Shown one piece after another: positions 32,555-37,509 of a stretch of 37,509 bases of DNA. Source of the stretch: Alphaproteobacteria bacterium (GTDB lineage Bacteria > Pseudomonadota > Alphaproteobacteria > Rhizobiales > JAKIUO01); the NCBI GenBank assembly GCA_024280475.1, contig JAJRQA010000070.1, forward strand, positions 1 to 37,509. Direction: 5' to 3'. The translations under genes were made by a program, and so were the position numbers. Positions within the stretch are counted from its first letter, which is position 1; each line of letters starts with the position of its first letter. The notes beneath the pieces were generated by a model. It saw nothing but the letters and a program-made list of their open reading frames with translations, did no database searches and was not told the DNA's origin.

Positions 32555-34561
32555 ATGACAGCAACAACCCCCTTCATAAATAGCGATCATTGCGAACAGC
32601 TTTGGAGCGGCCCCGTGCCCGTATGGCTGTGGGATGCTGAGCAGTCCCGTATTGCCTGGGCCAATCGAGCTTGCCTTGCCTTTAGCGGTGCGTTGTCAAT
32701 GAACGAATTAACCCGCTTGAAATTTCAGAGTAGCGCGCCTTTTGCTCGTCAGCTGGCACTCTTGTCAAAGCGCCAGGTCGAAGAGGCAGGTTCGCGTGAG
32801 CTTTTGCGTTTTCCAGCCAGGGGGGGGGAGTTCATCCTCGATTGTCTTTGCTCTTCGTTGGAATTCGAGCCTGGGCAGATGGGTGTATTGGTGGAGCTTG
32901 TTGCTGACAAGGGGATGGTCAAGCCGGTGCCTGACCCCGTCCCGGTTTACAAGAACGGACATTTGAAAAACTCTGAAAAAGAGCTTGATTTGATGGCTGA
33001 CCCTGTTGTTCAAGCCAATTTAAAAGAGCCGCCAAAATATACGCCGCCAGCAAACAATTTGGTAGAACAGGTTGCGCTTGCTGACGCGCAAAAACCAGAA
33101 CCCGCGATGAATGGATTTGAAATTGAAGCGGCGCGGGTCGATGAGGAAGATATGCGCACTTTGCGCGAAATCGCCCGCATGATCAATGGACCGGGTGGCG
33201 GGGCCGCTTTGGGGGTGGCACCCGCAAATATGCCACCTGGTTTCCAGGATGGGGATGGGCGCCCCGTTGTCGCCACGCGCAAAACCGGCACAACAGAAAA
33301 TGTCGAAAAGCCGGCGTCACAGGTAGAAAAAGAGATGCCGTCGGCAGATCATAACGCAAGGGCTGAAAGACAAGACGGTAAACCTGCTCCGATTGTCGCG
33401 GGCGAGCGTAATTACTTTCTTGAAAGCCTGCCAGCTGCCCTTGCTATTGCCATGGGCGGGCGCTTGATGCGGGCCAATGAGACCTTTTTGTATGCGTTTG
33501 GTTTTGGTTCTGAAAGCGAGCTGCGTAAAGCGGGCGGTTTGGCAACACTGTTTCCGCAAAGTCAAAACGGCGTGTTGATCGAAGACAAGGCAACTGCTGT
33601 TTCCCAGCAAAGCATGCGCCAAAAAAGCCATTCGGCCCGGATCAAAACACTGGCTATCTCACGCTCGGGGCGCCAGCGGCAAATTCCGATTGCCTTTCGC
33701 AATGTGTCTACGGGGCGTGAGCCAGTGCAAATTTTGATCCTGCATGAAGACGCGTTTTGGCAAGATGATAAACGTCCAAAAGAGCCAGAAATGGGGGATC
33801 AGGAACATCTGGACGAGGATGATCAGAAAAATATTGGCCAAGACAGTATCGATTTTCTGGCGACGGTGTCTCATGAAGTGCGCACCCCGCTCAATTCGAT
33901 AATCGGTTTTTCAGAATTGATGAAAGATGAGCGTTTTGGCGCGGTCGATGCCAACCGTTTCAGAGGCTATGCCGCTGATATTCACGCCAGCGCCATCCAT
34001 GCCCTCAGCCTGATCAATGATCTGCTCTATATCACCAAGATCATCGCAGGAAAGCCGGACCTTGATTTTGCAGAGGTCAAGATTGACGGGGTCATTATAG
34101 ATGCGTTGAACGGCATGCGCACGCAAGCTCGCAAAAAACAGATTACCTTGCAATCCTCAATAGAGGACGGGCTGCCCGCTCTGTTTGCGGACAAGCGCAG
34201 CTTGAAACAAATCCTGCTCAACCTGGTTTCCAATGCTGTTAAATTCACGGAGCCTGGAGGACAGGTGAGTGTTTCTGCGCGGCCCAGCGCAAGCGAGGGT
34301 GTCATCTTGAGTGTCACGGATACCGGCATTGGCATGCACGCAGATGACATTGGCACCGCCCTTGAACCTTTCGCGCAAATCAAGTCGGCACAAAATAGCA
34401 ATCAAGATGATATGTCAGGGACCCAAAAGGGCACGGGTCTTGGATTGCCGCTGACCAAGGCGTTGGTCAAGGCACACCATGCCAGCTTCGATATTGTCAG
34501 CACACCAGGGCATGGGACCAGCATTGATATTCACTTCCCGGCGGATCGCTTGGTGCACTGA
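32555..34561 (+). CDS. PAS-domain sensor histidine kinase (PdhS/PleC/DivJ-like)
   Basis: The protein of about 668 residues lacks membrane helices and is probably cytoplasmic. A PAS-like N-terminus (WSGPVPVWLWDAEQSRIAWA) is followed by a long low-conservation linker, a second PAS-like region (NYFLESLPAALAIAMGGRLM), then HisKA with the phospho-acceptor His440 in FLATVSHEVRTPLNSIIGFS. The ATPase has LLNLVSNAVKF, DTGIGMHADD and GTGLGLPLTKALVKAHHA. The segment after His, ERFGAVDANRFRGYAADIHA, is the pattern shared by PdhS, PleC and DivJ, kinases that act on DivK/PleD in alphaproteobacterial cell-cycle control. That role is inferred. The start is uncertain: ATG 32555 begins the conserved part; TTG 32426 would add 43 basic residues. 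Confidence 0.85.
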   Translation: MTATTPFINSDHCEQLWSGPVPVWLWDAEQSRIAWANRACLAFSGALSMNELTRLKFQSSAPFARQLALLSKRQVEEAGSRELLRFPARGGEFILDCLCSSLEFEPGQMGVLVELVADKGMVKPVPDPVPVYKNGHLKNSEKELDLMADPVVQANLKEPPKYTPPANNLVEQVALADAQKPEPAMNGFEIEAARVDEEDMRTLREIARMINGPGGGAALGVAPANMPPGFQDGDGRPVVATRKTGTTENVEKPASQVEKEMPSADHNARAERQDGKPAPIVAGERNYFLESLPAALAIAMGGRLMRANETFLYAFGFGSESELRKAGGLATLFPQSQNGVLIEDKATAVSQQSMRQKSHSARIKTLAISRSGRQRQIPIAFRNVSTGREPVQILILHEDAFWQDDKRPKEPEMGDQEHLDEDDQKNIGQDSIDFLATVSHEVRTPLNSIIGFSELMKDERFGAVDANRFRGYAADIHASAIHALSLINDLLYITKIIAGKPDLDFAEVKIDGVIIDALNGMRTQARKKQITLQSSIEDGLPALFADKRSLKQILLNLVSNAVKFTEPGGQVSVSARPSASEGVILSVTDTGIGMHADDIGTALEPFAQIKSAQNSNQDDMSGTQKGTGLGLPLTKALVKAHHASFDIVSTPGHGTSIDIHFPADRLVH

Positions 34562-34572
34562 TTATAGGCACA

Positions 34573-34633
34573 GTGAATTTGCAGCACGCCAGTCAATAGG
34601 CGGCTCATAGAGGCTGATTGTGCGCAAATTCAC
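34573..34633. repeat. Inverted repeat between the kinase and transpeptidase genes
   Basis: GTGAATTTGC and GCAAATTCAC are perfect 10-base inverted copies separated by 41 bases; with one bulge the stem extends through GCAC/GTGC. The enclosed loop has a smaller GCC/GGC stem. No T-run follows. This may be the mRNA end of the kinase gene or a regulatory structure. Apart from it, the 217-base gap shows nothing. Confidence 0.4.
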
Positions 34634-34778
34634 GTTAATTGGATCAACTGTTTGTGAGTGCGGCTATTTTTCACTTATAAAATGGTTGCTTTTACGGGGG
34701 GACAGCGATATTGCAGTTGCAGTTGGCAGGCTTTTAAATGCAAGCTGTTGTTGAGTATGCTTATTGGAGACTGGTTAG

Positions 34779-35618
34779 ATGATTATCCGTATTTTTCTGT
34801 CCTCGCTTGTTGTTGGACTGTTCCTTGGTTTTGCCTCTGTTGGCAGCGTATCGGCGCTGAGTTCAGGAGACTTCGAGACCGCTCAGTCGATCAAAAAACA
34901 ATCAAAAATCAAAAAACGCGCGCAGCGCAAGGCGATCGTAAAGCGCAAAATCCGTGTAAAGCGCAAAGCTGTTAAAAAAACGAACGTCCTGAAGCGCAAA
35001 CAGACCGCCCGGTTGCGCTCTAAAAAACCTGTCATCGGCTATCAGAGTAATGGCAAGAAAGTCACCCGTGCCTCGTTGAGCATGAACAGCATCAAGAATG
35101 CGCGTCATGCCAAATTGACTTCCAGAGGCCGCATGAGTGTTGCCAAGGATACCAGACGGAAAACCGTTCGTAATTTTGGCAAGCGTGTCAGCTATAAATA
35201 TCGCCCCGGCACTGTTGTGTTGAGTAATTATACGCGTCGGCTCTATTATGTCGTGCGCCCCGGTAAAGTCATCAGCTACCCGATCGCCACACCGCGTCCC
35301 GATGAAGTCTGGTCTGGCAGCACAAAAATCACCAAAAAGAAGCTCAATCCGGATTGGTATCCAACTCCCGCCATGCGCGAGAAAAACCCCGACCTTCCTG
35401 TCAAAGTCGTCGGCGGATCAGCGGCCAATCCGTTTGGCAAGCGTGCCTTGTATCTGGGTAGCTCACTTTATCGCATACATGGCACCAACCGTCCCGGCTC
35501 AATCGGCAAATCGGCCTCCGCTGGTTGCTATCGGATGCGCAATGGCGATATTGCCAAGCTTTGGCGTAAGGTCAAGCCTGGCACGCCGGTTGTCGTCCTG
35601 ACACGCAAAAAGATCTAA
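34779..35618 (+). CDS. L,D-transpeptidase (YkuD domain)
   Basis: YkuD enzymes make 3-3 peptidoglycan cross-links or attach proteins to the wall in the periplasm. The 279-residue protein has a signal peptide (FLSSLVVGLFLGFASVGSVS, cleavage near SALS), then a strongly basic Lys/Arg-rich segment (about residues 38-85) that may bind wall or lipopolysaccharide anions. The catalytic domain follows, with YYVVRPGKVISYPIATPRPD and the active-site region IHGTNRPGSIGKSASAGCYR, where Cys250 is the nucleophile. The catalytic His/Ser/Gly/Cys/Arg pattern is complete. GGAG lies about nine bases before ATG 34779. A strong terminator ends the gene, so it is probably monocistronic. Confidence 0.93.
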   Translation: MIIRIFLSSLVVGLFLGFASVGSVSALSSGDFETAQSIKKQSKIKKRAQRKAIVKRKIRVKRKAVKKTNVLKRKQTARLRSKKPVIGYQSNGKKVTRASLSMNSIKNARHAKLTSRGRMSVAKDTRRKTVRNFGKRVSYKYRPGTVVLSNYTRRLYYVVRPGKVISYPIATPRPDEVWSGSTKITKKKLNPDWYPTPAMREKNPDLPVKVVGGSAANPFGKRALYLGSSLYRIHGTNRPGSIGKSASAGCYRMRNGDIAKLWRKVKPGTPVVVLTRKKI

Positions 35619-35658
35619 CATTTGGCTTGATGTTTTCACATTGTCGAATAGAAAATTC

Positions 35659-35696
35659 AACAGCTGATGATCGAGGATCATCAGCTGTTTGTTTTT
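35659..35696 (+). terminator. Strong rho-independent terminator
   Basis: AACAGCTGATGATC and GATCATCAGCTGTT form a perfect 14-bp stem around a GAG loop, followed by TGTTTTT. It ends the L,D-transpeptidase transcript. Confidence 0.93.
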
Positions 35697-35888
35697 GGCC
35701 TTGCCATCGACCTTACATGGTAGCAAAAAAGTGGGGGAGAGTGCGCGCCAAGACCAATTGACCGCTTGCGTTTGTTGAGACAAGACGTTATACGCTTGAG
35801 AACGCAAATCAGCTCCTTTGGCAAACATCTGCAAGAGGGGCAAATTCTTATCCATTCATGCGTTTTTGACGCATCTAAATCAACTTTG

Positions 35889-35965
35889 GCGCCGGTAGCT
35901 CAGCTGGATAGAGCACTAGACTACGAATCTAGGGGTCGGGGGTTCGAATCCTCCCCGGCGCGCCA
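35889..35965 (+). tRNA. tRNA-Arg (ACG)
   Basis: A complete 77-base cloverleaf with encoded CCA: acceptor GCGCCGG/CCGGCGC, anticodon arm CTAGA/TCTAG with loop CTACGAA (anticodon ACG, read as ICG), and T-loop TTCGAAT. The discriminator is G73. Integrase debris lies about 600 bases downstream, and this tRNA gene is a plausible old insertion site. Confidence 0.97.
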
Positions 35966-36090
35966 TTGATTTCAATGGGTTAGTATTGCGATACTGCAAA
36001 ATACTCCGAGGTAACACTGGGGTAACAAAACGGCTTAAACTAATAGATTTTTTTCCGAATAAGCCTGTAAATTGTTTTTGCTAATTTGTG

Positions 36091-36558
36091 CTAGTAGCAC
36101 CATCTTTCGTGCGCCAGTGGTTGGCTTTTCAGAATATGCCTGCTCAAGCGCCAGCTTGGCATAAACTGATCCATCAGCTTTTTGAATTTCTCGTCATGCC
36201 GGCGCTCATGCAGATGCACCAGTTCATACACAATGATATATTCCAGGCATGCCGGTGACTTCTGGGCCAACTCCGGATTGACCAGAATGCGTCTGCGCCC
36301 GGTATTGCAGCTTACCCATTTAGTTTTCATTTTCCGCACCTGCGAGTTGGCGACTTCTTTTCCGACTATGGACTGCCAGATCTCAAGCAGAGTTGGAATG
36401 CTCTTTTTACGGTGATGCCTATACCAGCTATCGACAACAAGGGCGCGGTTGTCCAGTGTTGTTCCAGGCCGAACATAGAGGATTATTTCCCTGTTCCCCT
36501 TGAGCACCAGCTCATACTTGCCGTAGCGCTCCACTACTTCCAGTAAATATCACTTGCC
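36091..36558 (-). pseudogene. YgjP-like zinc metalloprotease fragment
   Basis: The readable part (YLLEVVERYGKYELVLKGNR, then ILYVRPGTTLDNRALVVD, QVRKMKTKWVSCNTGRRRI and FMPSWRLSRHILKSQPLAHE) is the C-terminal two thirds of the YgjP-like (DUF45) family, whose full proteins exceed 220 residues. The N-terminal third is missing. A TGA at 36550-36552 sits where an Arg codon (CGA) would be expected in a GKRYLLEVVE-like run. The zinc site HExxH reads YELVH, so the first ligand His is now Tyr, although ERRHDEKF with the third ligand survives. These three defects together mark a decaying gene. Family members often accompany type I restriction-modification genes on islands. A GTG at 36534 could still start a 147-residue product. 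Confidence 0.75.
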
Positions 36559-36834
36559 TTAAAAAGTGACTTTCACCCGAAATATGGTTGCGTTGTGACT
36601 GGCGGGGCTGCTCGGCAAAACCCGCTTGCTGTTTTTTGTTTTCACTTTTTGCAGTGGGTTTTGTGACAGTAGTGTTTTATCAGTATCACAGTGCTTTAGC
36701 TTGAGGGAAATCAGCGCGCCATCACGAACGCCAGTGATGGCAGTTAGTACAATCATTGCCCGGTCACGCTTTTCAATGGCGGTGTCGTGTGCCATTGCGG
36801 CAACCACTTATTCAACCATTTGCAGGGTTGGTTA
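36559..36834 (-). pseudogene. Tyrosine integrase fragment
   Basis: The minus strand encodes PTLQMVE, a TAA (36808-36810), then VVAAMAHDTAIEKRDRAMIV and LTAITGVRDGALISLKLKHC, ending near KVKTKNSKRVLPSSPASHN. This is the start of the catalytic domain of a phage-type integrase, with the conserved Arg in TGVRDGALISL. The N-terminal arm-binding part and the C-terminal HxxR and Tyr boxes are absent, so it cannot be active. The TAA replaces a residue that is usually Tyr in relatives. The fragment stops two codons from the YgjP fragment in the same frame, which shows a deletion joining two island genes. Confidence 0.75.
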
Positions 36835-36862
36835 AAAGATCGGAGCTGATGTTGACGTCGGT

Positions 36863-37153
36863 CTAGTCGTTCTTAAATTCTATCTCGACGAAAACAAATT
36901 CATGGTCATTGGTGTTAATGACGTTGTGTTCTACGCCCAAGTCGCGAAAATACGGCACTCCGATTGTGAGATTTGCAAGACGTTCGTGACCATTGGGTTC
37001 TTGCAGTTTTAACTGTCCCGAATTCACTGGCACAACGACATAATCCATTTCATGACGGTGCCAGCCCGTCTCGGCCCCGGGTGCGAAACACCATTGCGTC
37101 ACACGTGTACGCTGGTTATCGATGAGCAGTGTCGCAACCGCTTGTTTTGACAT
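36863..37153 (-). CDS. Small cupin-domain protein
   Basis: This 96-residue single cupin barrel has the first metal-binding motif in FAPGAETGWHRHEMDYVVVP (HxH with a downstream Asp/Val region) and a second region near LGVEHNVINTNDHEFVFVEI, where the conserved His falls in VEHNV. Enzymatic or binding role is open. AAGGTG lies about six bases before ATG 37153. It is 57 bases downstream of the ABC permease gene on the same strand, so the two may form an operon, the cupin perhaps acting on the transported compound. The gene seems intact although it borders the integrase remnant. Confidence 0.8.
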   Translation of the reverse strand: MSKQAVATLLIDNQRTRVTQWCFAPGAETGWHRHEMDYVVVPVNSGQLKLQEPNGHERLANLTIGVPYFRDLGVEHNVINTNDHEFVFVEIEFKND

Positions 37154-37210
37154 GTCGGCACCTTTTATTTGAGCTGAACGCAGCTTGCTATAACTGTGCG
37201 ACCTGCACCT

Positions 37211-37509
37211 CTATGAGGCTACTCCGCGTAACTTTTCGCTACGCCTGCGCAATAGTTCGATCATTAGTAACAAAGTGGCTGATACGATAATCAGCAGGGT
37301 GGCGACAGCAAGAATGGTGGGATTGATTTGCTCACGTAGTCCTGAAAACATTTGCCGTGGAATGGTGCGTTGTTCGGGCCCAGCCAGAAACAACACCAGC
37401 ACGATCTCATCAAATGAGGTGACAAAGGCAAACAGGGCACCTGAAATGACACCCGGCCGGATCAGTGGCACCACAACGTTCCAAAAGACTTTGACGGGAG
37501 AGGCTCCCA
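37211..37509 (-). CDS. ABC transporter permease (PotC-like), 3' part only
   Basis: The gene runs out of the window; only about the last 99 codons are present. The coupling loop (GASPVKVFWNVVVPLIRPG) matches the EAA-loop of binding-protein-dependent permeases, and SFDEIVLVLFLAGPEQRTIP followed by QMFSGLREQINPTILAVAT is typical of the spermidine/putrescine (PotC) permease group. It ends in a membrane helix and a basic tail. The substrate is likely a polyamine or similar cationic compound, but the binding protein and ATPase are outside the window. Confidence 0.88.
   Translation of the reverse strand, partial: GASPVKVFWNVVVPLIRPGVISGALFAFVTSFDEIVLVLFLAGPEQRTIPRQMFSGLREQINPTILAVATLLIIVSATLLLMIELLRRRSEKLRGVAS

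Noticed and set aside
35966-36090. Possible attachment-site duplicate after tRNA-Arg
   Set aside because: I looked for a second copy of the tRNA 3' end near the integrase fragment and did not find one in this window.

Overview
The window looks like a chromosomal segment of an alphaproteobacterium, most likely of the order Hyphomicrobiales (Rhizobiales). The markers are ChpT, DUF2093 and DUF4170 proteins, a waaA-lpxK lipid A/Kdo cluster, a tRNA-His of the alphaproteobacterial type (no extra 5' G, U72 and A73), and a PdhS/PleC/DivJ-like kinase. Genus assignment is not possible from what I can see.

Layout. 1-1010: the tail of an unidentified gene, running unusually far into an NnrU-family membrane protein gene. 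943-8717 (minus): a cell-envelope operon of alpha-2-macroglobulin, penicillin-binding protein 1C and a small membrane protein, with overlapping or near-touching genes. 8952-9947: ubiA (ubiquinone synthesis). 10205-16370: an outer-membrane lipid A block with a CysQ/inositol-monophosphatase-like gene broken by one in-frame stop, DUF4170, an MsbA-like ABC exporter, a single gene fusing a DUF374 acyltransferase-like domain to WaaA (Kdo transferase), and lpxK. 16351-17701: a hairpin and a palindromic repeat element, a small membrane protein, DUF2093 and a secreted DUF302 protein. 17873-19276: an unrecognised membrane protein with a long helical domain and a glycine-zipper-like C-terminal part.

19371-26202: three tandem 51-bp palindromic repeats, then chpT and a compact chemotaxis-type cluster cheA(hybrid)-cheW-cheY-cheB-cheR with no receptor or cheD. 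CheA carries a C-terminal receiver and two CheW-like domains. A second secreted DUF302 gene converges on cheR with a 4-base overlap. 27006-31776: a GINT1-like sugar-transferase family protein, a SulP anion transporter with STAS domain, and a two-domain universal stress protein. 32138-35618: tRNA-His, a PAS histidine kinase and an L,D-transpeptidase with a strong terminator. 35889-36834: tRNA-Arg(ACG) followed by debris of an integrative element, namely a truncated tyrosine integrase joined directly to a truncated YgjP-like metalloprotease that has lost a zinc ligand. The window ends with a cupin gene and the 3' part of a PotC-type ABC permease gene.

The strongest unusual features are the DUF374-WaaA fusion, the linkage of ChpT to a hybrid-CheA cluster, the nonsense-interrupted phosphatase, the island scar at tRNA-Arg, and the unrecognised glycine-zipper membrane protein. 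I found no CRISPR array, toxin-antitoxin pair, phage module or intact insertion sequence.
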